From CAIRDP01 sp037134895 (GTDB taxonomy: Bacteria > Bacteroidota > Bacteroidia > Bacteroidales > FEN-979): 64,000 bases of DNA. Position numbers and translations under genes: made by a program. Location of the stretch: positions 1 to 64,000 of the forward strand of contig JBAXLI010000005.1 in assembly GCA_037134895.1 (NCBI GenBank), written 5' to 3'. Shown here piece after piece: positions 41,517 to 50,356 of the stretch (the first letter of the stretch is position 1; each line of letters opens with the position of its first letter). Below the pieces are notes generated by a model. That model was not told the origin of the DNA and searched no databases. It was given only the letters and a program-made list of their open reading frames with translations.

Positions 41517-44327
41517 TCAGGGACGCATAATTACCTCAACAACATTATCCTGGCCCAGGGTTATTTTTGCGAATTCCTGGACTGCCTTGGCATTAAGAGC
41601 CTTTACTTTTGATTCATATCCTGTCAGATAGTCGAGTTTGTTTTCATAATATTCCTGAACAGTAGAATTCCACCATGAATTTTCCTTCATGTCTTCAGGC
41701 CGTTGTTTGAGTGCATATTCCTTGAATTTCTGAAGGTCAGCATCAGTCGGTCCCTGTGAGATCAGCTTTTTAACCTCGCTGTTAACGATGCCTATGAGCT
41801 TATCGGCTTTCAGAGGATCTGTTTCAAAGGTCACTACAAATTTAAATCCCGGTACAGGAAGTTTATCGCTGATCATTGAAACTCTGACACTGTAAGCACC
41901 GCCTTCATCTTCCCTGATCCTCTCAACATACCTGAGCTCGAGGATGTGACGCATTGCAGCACCCAGCACCCGGTTATCAGCGGTATAAACTGAAGACCCG
42001 TTATAGTTGATATAGATGGACGTTCTCGGGGTTGTTGTCTTCCTCTGAAAATCATTCTTTGCATGTCCTTTGGGGCACCTGATCCCCCGGTCGACATACC
42101 CGTCCTTCTGGGGAACAGTGGGCATCGAGGCCAGGTATTTTTCGATAAGAGGCTTCACAGCATCTGGATTTACCTTGCCAACAAACAGCAGAGTGAAATT
42201 TCCCGGATCGGAGAACCTTTGTTTAAATACTTTCTGCAGCAGCTCAAATGAAAGTCCGTCAAGCGATTTGTAAGTCAATGGTTTAATCCGTTTGTTGTGA
42301 TTTGCAACCATCACTTCAATGGTATCGGAAAAGGCTTTACGGGGTTCAGCATCGGCATTGATGAGTGAAGACCTGGTTTTGTCGAACCACGTTTTATAAT
42401 CAGTTCCATTCCAGCGTGGGTTGGTGAAACCGAGGTATATCATCTGAAGAGTGGTTTCAAGATCCTTGGGAGAAGTACGGGCCGAAAACTGATCCTGGTC
42501 TTCAGATATCGAAAAATACAGACTTGCACGTTTGCCGGCAAGCAGCTTTGTCAGGTCGGTACGTGAATAGGATGCAAGACCCATCGACATCAGAGCGTCG
42601 CCGAGGAAATCAGCACCAATGAGTTCTTCCTCTTTTAGAGTGGATGAGCCACCTTCGGCCCAGCCTGTTACAGTCAGTTCATCCTCCTTGATGTCGGTAG
42701 GCTTGAAAATAATTTTCATGCCGTTTGAAAGTGTCCACTCGGTGGTCCCGAATACTGCATTTGTATTTGCGGATGTGACTTTCCCGGGAACAGGCTCTTT
42801 TTCGATAAGTTTTTTCCCTGCCATGTTATCAACATATGGAGTGATCTTTGTGGATGAACAGGCGGCGATGGCAGCCTGGATCTCGCTGACCGCCGGCAGT
42901 TTGATGCCCTCTTTTTCGGGGCCTGTGATGGTAATGATAAGATTGTTATCGGTCACAAAACCTTTTGCAGTTGTGTTGATCTCATCGAGACTGATCCCGG
43001 GGATCTCAGCTTTATCAAAAGCATACTCGTATTCAATACCGGGATTGGGAGAGTTTGTCAGGAAATAGCTGGTTATCGGGCGCACAAGTTCGCGGTTTTT
43101 GCGCTTGTCACGGTCCATATAACGTGACTCGAGTCCCCTCAGAAAATCTGCTTTCGCTCTTTCATATTCCCCCGGAGTAAAACCATAAAGTTTCATCCTT
43201 TGCATTTCGGTCATCAGGGCAGTGAGGGCCTTTAATGAATTGTTCTCAGATGCCTGGGCCATACCGTTAAAAGCATCTTTCGTTACTGTGAGCCTGCCGT
43301 AGTTGGCGCCGGCATACATAAACGGAGGGTTCTCAGACCTTGAGAGCTCAGTCAGCCTCATCGTCAGCATCATGCCGACAAAGGATCTCACCAGCTGGGT
43401 TCTCATATACCCAAGGTTTTTATCGGCATCAGGGGTTGCATCATGCTTATAACTAATCCTGACTACAGTATTGGTTGCTTCTTTATCAGTTGCGGTACCG
43501 ATAAGAGGCTCCTTGTTATCCTGCAATGGATAGAGTTCCTTTGCTTTCGCATTATCAACTTTGGGGATGACACTGAAAAGCTCCTTTATTTTTGCCTCGA
43601 CTGCATTTACGTCAAAGTCACCTACCAGAATGATTGCCTGAAGGTCGGGACGATACCATGTGTTGTAAAAGTCCTTGATGGTCTGGTACTTGAAATGCTT
43701 AAGCACGGCCGTGTCACCAATCACATTCCTGTCGGCATACTTCGATCCCTTGTAAATGACCGGTGCAAGTTTATTGCTCATTCTTTCCGAAGCAGTCCCG
43801 TACATTCTCCACTCTTCAACAATTACACCTCTTTCGAGGTCAATCTCGGCATTGTCGAAAGAGACATAATGAGCCCAGTCGCGAAGGATCAGCAGGCATG
43901 AATCGGTAATGCCGGGTCGTGTCAAGGGTACATTGGAGAGGTTGTAAACGGTTTGTTCAACCCCTGTTCCTGCATTAACGTTTGAACCGAATTTCACTCC
44001 TATCGTGGCCAGGTAATCGAGAATTCCTTTTTTTGGGAAATGCTCGGTCCCGTTGAACGACATATGTTCGGTGAAATGCGCCAGCCCGTTCTGATCGTCG
44101 TTCTCCTGTATGGCGCCGATATTGTTGGCGATGTAAAATTCGCCTCTCTTTTCAGGGATGTTGTTTGCCCTGATGTAATAATGCATTCCGTTCGGAAGCA
44201 AACCGGCTCTCACCTTCGGGTCAGAAGGAGGCATGTCTTTGAGGTTGTAATTCTGTGCGTCGATCATCGCGATCCCTGCCAGCATGAATGCCATTGTAAG
44301 CACAATAGCGGTTAGTGTTTTTTTCAT
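41517..44327 (-). CDS. M16 family zinc metallopeptidase (PqqL-like), exported
   Basis: A 936-residue protein with a signal peptide (about residues 1-24) and two tandem insulinase-type halves. The active N-terminal half carries the inverted zinc motif HFTEH (His84, Glu87, His88) and the distal glutamate region in NAEIDLERGVIVEEWRM. The inactive second half starts near residue 510. Periplasmic M16 enzymes degrade peptides or process imported proteins. The following gene is the beta-CASP nuclease (3-nt gap), which looks functionally unrelated. Confidence 0.94.
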   Translation of the reverse strand: MKKTLTAIVLTMAFMLAGIAMIDAQNYNLKDMPPSDPKVRAGLLPNGMHYYIRANNIPEKRGEFYIANNIGAIQENDDQNGLAHFTEHMSFNGTEHFPKKGILDYLATIGVKFGSNVNAGTGVEQTVYNLSNVPLTRPGITDSCLLILRDWAHYVSFDNAEIDLERGVIVEEWRMYGTASERMSNKLAPVIYKGSKYADRNVIGDTAVLKHFKYQTIKDFYNTWYRPDLQAIILVGDFDVNAVEAKIKELFSVIPKVDNAKAKELYPLQDNKEPLIGTATDKEATNTVVRISYKHDATPDADKNLGYMRTQLVRSFVGMMLTMRLTELSRSENPPFMYAGANYGRLTVTKDAFNGMAQASENNSLKALTALMTEMQRMKLYGFTPGEYERAKADFLRGLESRYMDRDKRKNRELVRPITSYFLTNSPNPGIEYEYAFDKAEIPGISLDEINTTAKGFVTDNNLIITITGPEKEGIKLPAVSEIQAAIAACSSTKITPYVDNMAGKKLIEKEPVPGKVTSANTNAVFGTTEWTLSNGMKIIFKPTDIKEDELTVTGWAEGGSSTLKEEELIGADFLGDALMSMGLASYSRTDLTKLLAGKRASLYFSISEDQDQFSARTSPKDLETTLQMIYLGFTNPRWNGTDYKTWFDKTRSSLINADAEPRKAFSDTIEVMVANHNKRIKPLTYKSLDGLSFELLQKVFKQRFSDPGNFTLLFVGKVNPDAVKPLIEKYLASMPTVPQKDGYVDRGIRCPKGHAKNDFQRKTTTPRTSIYINYNGSSVYTADNRVLGAAMRHILELRYVERIREDEGGAYSVRVSMISDKLPVPGFKFVVTFETDPLKADKLIGIVNSEVKKLISQGPTDADLQKFKEYALKQRPEDMKENSWWNSTVQEYYENKLDYLTGYESKVKALNAKAVQEFAKITLGQDNVVEVIMRP

Positions 44328-44712
44328 AGGTTTGAATGGTTTTAATGGAGGCGGTATAAAAATGTATTGAACTAATGTTCAGTATCCTGACCCCGCGGTA
44401 AATATATCAAGAATTTTTCGGACTTTCAGAATGTGATACAGTTAAAATAGACGAAGGGGGATTGTTTGCCGACAAACATGCTCACTAAGGGGGTAAAATC
44501 CAAACTTCTCCTGTTTTTCTTATTTTTTGATCCGGATATTCAGTGGGATCAAACTCCCTTCTTTGATGCACTGCAAGACTATTTTGTGTGACTCAGTTGC
44601 AGGAAATCGATTTTTTTTGTATTTTTACATTCAAAATCAATTAATTCCATCTGGGAAAATGTAATCTTCTGAATAGTTTTATTTATCTTTCCGGAACATT
44701 GTCTGAGACCTG
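44328..44712. other. Divergent intergenic region without a supported gene
   Basis: 385 nt between the M16 gene and the PAS/GAF kinase. It contains several T-runs and a short TGTTTG/CAAACA inverted repeat near 44465-44480. I find no exact TAnnTTTG element near either start and no small frame with protein-like features. Confidence 0.4.
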
Positions 44713-47241
44713 TTGCCTATGAGTGACATCGATAATAGTTCAGAAGCTGAACGGCTAAGTCGCGAAGCAGAAAAGATTCTGCTTGCAAAATCAGCAAATG
44801 CAAGATTACCGGTTTTGGAGGCTGAAATTCGGAAGTTGGTTTATGAACTCCAGGCATCCCAGGTTAAATTGGAATTGCAGAACTCCGAAATGCGCCATGC
44901 CTGGGCTGTTGCTGAAGTCAGTGCAGATGAATACTCAAAATTGTTTGACTTTGCCCCGATAAGTTATTTGATTCTTTCAAGGGATGGGAAGATTATTAAA
45001 CTCAATCTCTCCGCAGCAAGGCTGCTTGGTAAAGACCGCCAGAAGCTCGTAGGCAGCTCAATCGGTTTTTTTATCTCAGATGCCTCAAAACCTGTTTTCA
45101 ACAACTTTCTTGAGCATGTATTTTTAAATGAAAAAGAGTCAACATGCGAACTGATCCTGTCAACTGATTCAGATTCTCGTATCAAGGTTCTTCTTGCGGG
45201 AGTTGTTGCCCAGAATGACAGCCAGTGCCTCGTATCGGTCATTGACGTCAGCAAACAAAGCAGGCAGGAAAAGATCCAGCTGGCAAGGCTCCATCTTTTA
45301 GAATTCGCCGAAACCCACTCACTGGATGATCTCCTGGAGGAAACTCTTAATCAGGCGGAGATGTTGACTGGCAGCCTGATCGGCTTTTATCATTTTGTTG
45401 AAGCAGACCAGAACACAATCTGGCTTCAGAACTGGTCAGCCCGGACCAAAATGGAATTTTGCAGAGCCGAAGGGAAGGGAACTCATTATGATATTTCCCA
45501 GGCAGGGATCTGGACCGATTGCATAAAGGAGCGCAGGTCGGTTATACACAATGACTATCTCTCACTTTCACACCGGAAAGGTCTGCCTCCGGGACATGCT
45601 ATGATCACCCGCGAACTGCTGGTACCTGTAATGCGCAATGATAAAATCATGGCTGTGATTGGAGTTGGTAATAAGCCATCAGATTATACAGATAAGGATG
45701 TTGAATGCGTTGAGATGTTAGCTGACCTTGCCTGGGACATCGCAGAGCGCAAGCAGTCTCAGGAGTTGCTTGAGAAGTCGCATTCCCTCACTGAGGCGAC
45801 ACTTGATTCCATTCAAAATGGAATTCTTGTGGTTGATCATCATGGAAAGATTATCAGAACCAACAGGCAGTTCGCCAGTATGTGGAATATCCCTGATGAA
45901 ATGATTTCTCTGGGAAACGATAAAATACTGCTCGACTATGTGCTGGGGCAGCTTGATGACCCTGATATCTTTATAGCAAAAGTTGAGGAATTGTACAGGA
46001 AACCGTATGCCGGAAGCTGGGACGAGATAAGTTTCAGGAATGGCCGTGTTTTCGAACGGATTTCCAAGCCGATGTTTTTGGGAACGAACCCCATAGGCAG
46101 AGTATGGTCTTTTTTGGATATTACAGAGCGCCTCAGGATTGATAACCAATTGTTGGAGAGAGAGGAAGGATACCGCAGAATGTTTGCCGACAATCCTCAG
46201 CCCATGTTTATTTATGACATTGAAAGCCTTGCCTTTATGGAAGTGAACCAGGCTATGATCCGACAATATGGGTATTCAAGGGAGGAATTCCTTTCAATGA
46301 CTTTAAAAGACATCAGGCCCCCCGAAGATATTCCTGAACTTATTAAAGACGTTGAGCTTTCGAGGCGACTTGACAATACCAGGGGAGAGTGGAGGCACCT
46401 TACTAAAAACGGGCAATTGAAATTTGTTGAGGTTACTGCACATTCAGTTAAGCATAACGGCAGAGACGCACGCCATATTCTGATCAACGACATTACCGAA
46501 CGAAAGAATTATGAGCAGGAACTGAAGTTTAAAAACGATGAGCTTCAGAGGATGAACTCAGAAAAAGATAAATTTTTTTCTGTCATAGCCCATGACCTCC
46601 GCAGTCCCTTCAATGCATTCCTGGGCTTTACACGACTGATGGTTGAAGAACTTCCTTCACTGAAGTATGTCGAAATCCAGAAGATAGCTCTCAGTATGAG
46701 GAACTCGGCAATCAACCTTTTCGCTCTGCTCGAAAATCTCCTGGAGTGGTCAAGGATGCAGCGTGGCATGATCACGTTTGAGCCCGTAACCGATTTGTTG
46801 AAAACTATTGCAAATGAAAGCATACAGCCGTTATTGGAACAGTCGAGGAAGAAAGGCGTTGAGATTATAGTTGCAGTTCCTGATGAATGCAGGGTAATTG
46901 CCGACTGCTACATGATCAGGTCGGTCATCAGGAATATAGTTTCCAATGCGGTTAAATATTCGAACAAGGGAGGCAAGGTAGTGGTAACTTCAACTCAAAA
47001 GGAAGGGAATGAGATTGAAATAGTTATTACTGACAATGGAATTGGAATGAGTAAAAGCATGATGGACAATCTGTTCCATTTTGAAGCCCAAACAAACCGA
47101 AAAGGTACAGAAGGAGAACCCAGCACAGGGTTGGGGCTGTTTATCTGCCGGGATTTTATTAAAAAACATGGCAAGCAGATCAGGATTGAAAGCGAAGAAG
47201 GGAAAGGAAGTACCTTTTATTTCACCCTTGATAAAGGGTAG
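44713..47241 (+). CDS. Soluble multi-PAS/GAF sensor histidine kinase
   Basis: An 842-residue kinase with no membrane helix. Order: N-terminal coiled region (1-75), PAS (about 76-185), GAF_2 (about 190-345; GSLIGFYHFVEADQNTIWLQNW), PAS (about 355-470), PAS with PAC (about 485-600; RMFADNPQPMFIYDIESLAF), HisKA with the phospho-histidine His627 in FFSVIAHDLRSPFNAFLGF, and HATPase_c (NAVKYSNKGG, DNGIGMS, GLGLFICRDFIKKHG). No receiver is attached or adjacent. It probably senses a small ligand or redox state in the cytosol; the signal is unknown. Confidence 0.92.
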   Translation: MPMSDIDNSSEAERLSREAEKILLAKSANARLPVLEAEIRKLVYELQASQVKLELQNSEMRHAWAVAEVSADEYSKLFDFAPISYLILSRDGKIIKLNLSAARLLGKDRQKLVGSSIGFFISDASKPVFNNFLEHVFLNEKESTCELILSTDSDSRIKVLLAGVVAQNDSQCLVSVIDVSKQSRQEKIQLARLHLLEFAETHSLDDLLEETLNQAEMLTGSLIGFYHFVEADQNTIWLQNWSARTKMEFCRAEGKGTHYDISQAGIWTDCIKERRSVIHNDYLSLSHRKGLPPGHAMITRELLVPVMRNDKIMAVIGVGNKPSDYTDKDVECVEMLADLAWDIAERKQSQELLEKSHSLTEATLDSIQNGILVVDHHGKIIRTNRQFASMWNIPDEMISLGNDKILLDYVLGQLDDPDIFIAKVEELYRKPYAGSWDEISFRNGRVFERISKPMFLGTNPIGRVWSFLDITERLRIDNQLLEREEGYRRMFADNPQPMFIYDIESLAFMEVNQAMIRQYGYSREEFLSMTLKDIRPPEDIPELIKDVELSRRLDNTRGEWRHLTKNGQLKFVEVTAHSVKHNGRDARHILINDITERKNYEQELKFKNDELQRMNSEKDKFFSVIAHDLRSPFNAFLGFTRLMVEELPSLKYVEIQKIALSMRNSAINLFALLENLLEWSRMQRGMITFEPVTDLLKTIANESIQPLLEQSRKKGVEIIVAVPDECRVIADCYMIRSVIRNIVSNAVKYSNKGGKVVVTSTQKEGNEIEIVITDNGIGMSKSMMDNLFHFEAQTNRKGTEGEPSTGLGLFICRDFIKKHGKQIRIESEEGKGSTFYFTLDKG

Positions 47242-47301
47242 TGGCAGGAAAAAAAACCAAGTTTCATTGTTTCTGGGAGGAAACTGAAACTTCAAGTTCT
47301 G

Positions 47302-47376
47302 TGGGATGTGAGGGATTCGAACCCACGACCCCCGCCCTGTCAAGGCGATGCTCTAAACCAACTGAGCTAACATCCC
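47302..47376 (-). tRNA. tRNA-Val (GAC)
   Basis: Read on the minus strand it folds as a cloverleaf: acceptor GGGATGT pairs ACATCCC, the D-arm is TTAGCTCAGTTGGTTTAGAGC, the anticodon loop is TTGACAG giving anticodon GAC (valine), and the T-loop is GTTCGAATC. Discriminator A; CCA is not encoded. It lies between the PAS/GAF kinase and an octamer repeat tract. Confidence 0.93.
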
Positions 47377-47421
47377 GGGGTTGTGGCGGCAAAATTAGAG
47401 ATAATCCCCCATAAAAAAAAA

Positions 47422-47483
47422 GCGAAAAGCGAAAAGCGAAAATATTTCGCCATTTTGCCATTTCGCTATTTCGCCATTTCGCT
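47422..47483. repeat. Repeat tract: GCGAAAA heptamers then ATTTCGCY octamers, entering a coding region
   Basis: Three GCGAAAA heptamers (47422-47442) are followed by five 8-bp units ATTTCGCC/ATTTTGCC/ATTTCGCT (47444-47483). The last two and a half octamers overlap the 3' end of the flavin reductase gene and encode its last five residues and its stop codon. The same octamer family occurs at 54941-55004 in the tRNA cluster. Confidence 0.92.
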
Positions 47484-47978
47484 ATTTAAATATGTTCCCA
47501 TAATCTCACCATAATACACCATATGCCAGTCCCTGGTCTGGTAATATTTATCGTCAATAGCCCGATCGAGCGCTGCAGGATCGAGGCGGTGCTTGTGTAC
47601 TATTCTGCATTCATAATGGACTGCGGACTGCGTAATATATGGAGTCCTTACGTTGGAGCTCTGGCCAAGGGTAAATCCGCATACACGTAATTTATCCATA
47701 TCCCTTCCTGATTTGCTTCCGCAGATGGCAAGGTGTTTTTTAAACCCTTCGGGTAATATGCAGACTGTAAAATCTTCAGATTTTTCCATTAGCTCAAAGG
47801 TGTACCTTGTGGGACGTACAAGCACTGTGAATATTGGCTTATGCCATATCTCCCCGATGGTTCCCCAGCCGATGGTCATGGGGTTGGGAGGGTCGCCTGC
47901 CAAAAGTATAATGCCGTCGGCATTGAGTTTCCCTATGGTTTCATGATATAAGTCAAAAGGTCCGACTGCTTTGATCAT
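47466..47978 (-). CDS. Flavin reductase family protein (FMN-binding split-barrel)
   Basis: The 170-residue protein shows the flavoredoxin/flavin reductase-like pattern: NADGIILLAGDPPNPMTIGWGTIGEIWHKPIFTVLVRPTRYTFELMEKSEDFTVCILP and the FMN-contacting KHLAICGSKSGRDMDK block. Such proteins reduce flavins or act as domain proteins in oxidoreductases; substrate unknown. The C-terminal SEMAK and the stop codon are encoded by the octamer repeat at 47444-47483, so the end of the protein has been set by the repeat. Confidence 0.88.
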   Translation of the reverse strand: MIKAVGPFDLYHETIGKLNADGIILLAGDPPNPMTIGWGTIGEIWHKPIFTVLVRPTRYTFELMEKSEDFTVCILPEGFKKHLAICGSKSGRDMDKLRVCGFTLGQSSNVRTPYITQSAVHYECRIVHKHRLDPAALDRAIDDKYYQTRDWHMVYYGEIMGTYLNSEMAK

Positions 47979-47985
47979 ATTTTTC

Positions 47986-47993
47986 TACATTTG
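47986..47993 (+). promoter_or_regulatory. Bacteroidota -7 promoter element
   Basis: TACATTTG matches TAnnTTTG and overlaps the TTG at 47991 that opens the longest frame; the true ATG at 48030 is 36 nt downstream. Confidence 0.68.
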
Positions 47994-48029
47994 AGGGTCA
48001 AAATTAAACATTCATTTAATTCCAGGTTT

Positions 48030-50246
48030 ATGAAAACAAAATTCTCCCGTTTTGTACTGCTTACATTTTTTGCTATTATCCTGATTTCCGCGTGGTCTCA
48101 AACTGAGAAAAAACTGATCACCCTTGAAGATATTTATAAAAGCCGGAAGTTTTCATCCCGGGGGGTATATGGCATCCGTTCTATGAAAGACGGAGTCCAC
48201 TTCAGCCAGGTAAAGAATGATAGCCTCAATGTATATGAATATGCCACAGGTAATTACGTCAAAACAATTACCACTTCAAAACAGCTGATGCTTGAAGGGG
48301 ATACCGTCCCTTTGCCCCTGAGTTCATACGAATTCAGTGATGACGAAAGCCGGCTGTTGTTTTCAAAAGATGATGAGGCGATATTCAGGCATTCTTCAAA
48401 GTCAAATTATTTCATCATGGATCTGGCTACGGCTAAGATCATTCCGCTCTACGGAAAAAGCAAGCAGAGACTTGCTGCCTTTTCCCCTGGCGCTTCGAAA
48501 GTGGCTTTCGTGGTCGATAACAATATTTTTATCAGGGATATCGCCGCGAGTCTGGCCGATGGGGGGAGTTCAGAGAAGGCTGTGGTGCAGGTGACCACCG
48601 ACGGGAAGATCAATGAAATCATCAATGGGGCAACCGACTGGGTATATGAGGAGGAATTCGGGTTCTCCCAGGCTATGTTCTGGTCGCCCGACGGGGCAGG
48701 CCTGGCCTATTATCGTTTTGATGAGAGCAAGGTTAAGGAATACCAGTTGACATATTACGGCGAACTTTATCCCGAGCAAAGCAAATATAAATATCCGAAA
48801 GCCGGTGAAGATAATTCCGTTGTGGGTATTTTTGTATTTGATGTGAAGTCAGGCAAGTCAGTCCCGGTTGATATCGGCAATGAAACCGATATCTATATTC
48901 CCCGTGTCAAATGGACCAGCGATCCGAATACCCTGGCCTTTTACAGGATGAACCGTCACCAGAATAAGCTGGAGCTTATGCTTGCCGCTGCCACTGACGG
49001 TAAAAGCCGGGTCATCTGGTCAGAAGACAACAAATGTTATATTGACATCACCGATGACTGGCATTTTCTTAAGAATGGCAAGGAGTTCCTGATCAGCAGC
49101 GAGAGAAGCGGGTTCAATCAACTTTACCTGTACAGCATGAACGGTGAGATGATCAGGCAGCTGACCGGGGGCAAATGGGATGTGATTAAAGTCGCCGGAG
49201 TGGATGAAAAAAACAGGAAGGTGTTTTTTACTGCGGCATTCTCAAGCCCTATGAACAGGGAGGTGTTTTCTGTTTCCATGGATGGTGGGGCTCCTGTTCA
49301 GATCTCAGAGCATGAGGGAACGAATTCCCCTGATTTCAGTGCCGGTTTCTCATATTATATTAACAGATTGTCGGATATCAATACTCCGCCGTTTATCACA
49401 GTCAACGATGCTGATGGAAAGGAAGTGAGGCTGCTGCAGGATAATGCTAAGTTAAAGGGGATTTTGAGCGAATATAATTTCTCAAAAGCGGCGTTTTTCA
49501 CTGTACTCACCGATGATGGTGTTAACCTGAACGCCTGGATGCTGAAGCCACCAGATTTTGACCCTGCAAAGAAATATCCGGTTCTTTTCACCCTTTACGG
49601 GGGCCCTGGTTCACAAACGGTACAGAACAGCTGGGGGACGGTAAACCCCTGGGACCAGCTTCTTGCCCAGAAAGGTATCATAGTGGTCTCGGTTGATAAC
49701 CGTGGAACCGGTTCAAGAGGGGAGGAGTTTAAAAAATGTACCTACCTGCAGCTTGGCAAGTTTGAGACAATCGACCAGATCAATGCCGTTAAGTACCTTG
49801 ATTCATTGTCGTTTGTTGATAAGGACCGGATCGGTATATGGGGATGGAGTTTCGGGGGGTATATGGTTCTTTCCTGCCTGACTAAGGGGGCCGATTACTT
49901 TAAGGTAGGGGTGGCAGTTGCGCCTGTGACTAACTGGAAATACTATGACAATATTTACACAGAACGCTACATGCGTACACCTAAGGAAAATAATTCAGGG
50001 TATGAGGACAATTCCCCTGTTAATTTTGCTGAGAAGTATAAAGGCAAACTCCTGATCATGCATGGCATGGCCGACGACAACGTTCATCCGCAGAATTCCT
50101 ATGATATGATCACAGCCCTGGTGGGTGCAAATAAATTCTTTGAGATGCAGCTTTATCCCAACAGTAATCACGGGATATATACGGGTAAGAATACTTCCTA
50201 TCATATCTGGGAACGGATGACGGATTTTCTCTTGAAGAATCTTTAG
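48030..50246 (+). CDS. S9 family peptidase, dipeptidyl peptidase IV type
   Basis: About 738 residues from the ATG at 48030, which starts a clear signal peptide (FSRFVLLTFFAIILISAWSQ). The N-terminal half is the DPP-IV beta-propeller (ITLEDIYKSRKFSSRGV, WVYEEEFGFSQAMFWSPDG). The C-terminal alpha/beta-hydrolase domain has the catalytic serine at about 607 in WGWSFGGYM, aspartate in HGMADDNVH and histidine in NSNHGIY. The EE pair in VYEEEFGF binds the substrate N-terminus. It releases X-Pro dipeptides in the periplasm, feeding amino acid fermentation. A 14-copy heptamer repeat begins on the base after its stop codon. Confidence 0.95.
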   Translation: MKTKFSRFVLLTFFAIILISAWSQTEKKLITLEDIYKSRKFSSRGVYGIRSMKDGVHFSQVKNDSLNVYEYATGNYVKTITTSKQLMLEGDTVPLPLSSYEFSDDESRLLFSKDDEAIFRHSSKSNYFIMDLATAKIIPLYGKSKQRLAAFSPGASKVAFVVDNNIFIRDIAASLADGGSSEKAVVQVTTDGKINEIINGATDWVYEEEFGFSQAMFWSPDGAGLAYYRFDESKVKEYQLTYYGELYPEQSKYKYPKAGEDNSVVGIFVFDVKSGKSVPVDIGNETDIYIPRVKWTSDPNTLAFYRMNRHQNKLELMLAAATDGKSRVIWSEDNKCYIDITDDWHFLKNGKEFLISSERSGFNQLYLYSMNGEMIRQLTGGKWDVIKVAGVDEKNRKVFFTAAFSSPMNREVFSVSMDGGAPVQISEHEGTNSPDFSAGFSYYINRLSDINTPPFITVNDADGKEVRLLQDNAKLKGILSEYNFSKAAFFTVLTDDGVNLNAWMLKPPDFDPAKKYPVLFTLYGGPGSQTVQNSWGTVNPWDQLLAQKGIIVVSVDNRGTGSRGEEFKKCTYLQLGKFETIDQINAVKYLDSLSFVDKDRIGIWGWSFGGYMVLSCLTKGADYFKVGVAVAPVTNWKYYDNIYTERYMRTPKENNSGYEDNSPVNFAEKYKGKLLIMHGMADDNVHPQNSYDMITALVGANKFFEMQLYPNSNHGIYTGKNTSYHIWERMTDFLLKNL

Positions 50247-50348
50247 CAGGATGCAGGATGCAGGATGCAGGATGCAAGATGCAGGATGCAAGATGCAGGA
50301 TGCAAGATGCAGGATGCGGGATGCAGGATGCGGGATGCAGGATGCAGG
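50247..50348. repeat. Heptamer tandem repeat tract (CAGGATG), 14.5 copies
   Basis: Fourteen consecutive 7-bp units plus a partial one start on the base directly after the TAG of the DPP-IV gene. Variation is confined to the second and third bases: CAGGATG (most), CAAGATG and CGGGATG, the variants alternating with the main form. The tract ends 8 nt before the stop codon of the convergent LruC gene. It is the reverse complement of the tract at 1-35. Confidence 0.95.
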
Positions 50349-50356
50349 TATAATGT

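Noticed and set aside
44465..44480. Small TGTTTG/CAAACA inverted repeat upstream of the PAS/GAF kinase as an operator
   Set aside because: Too short and without a second copy or nearby promoter word to support it.
50247..50348. Possible CRISPR array
   Set aside because: Units are contiguous 7-mers without spacers, and no cas genes are present.
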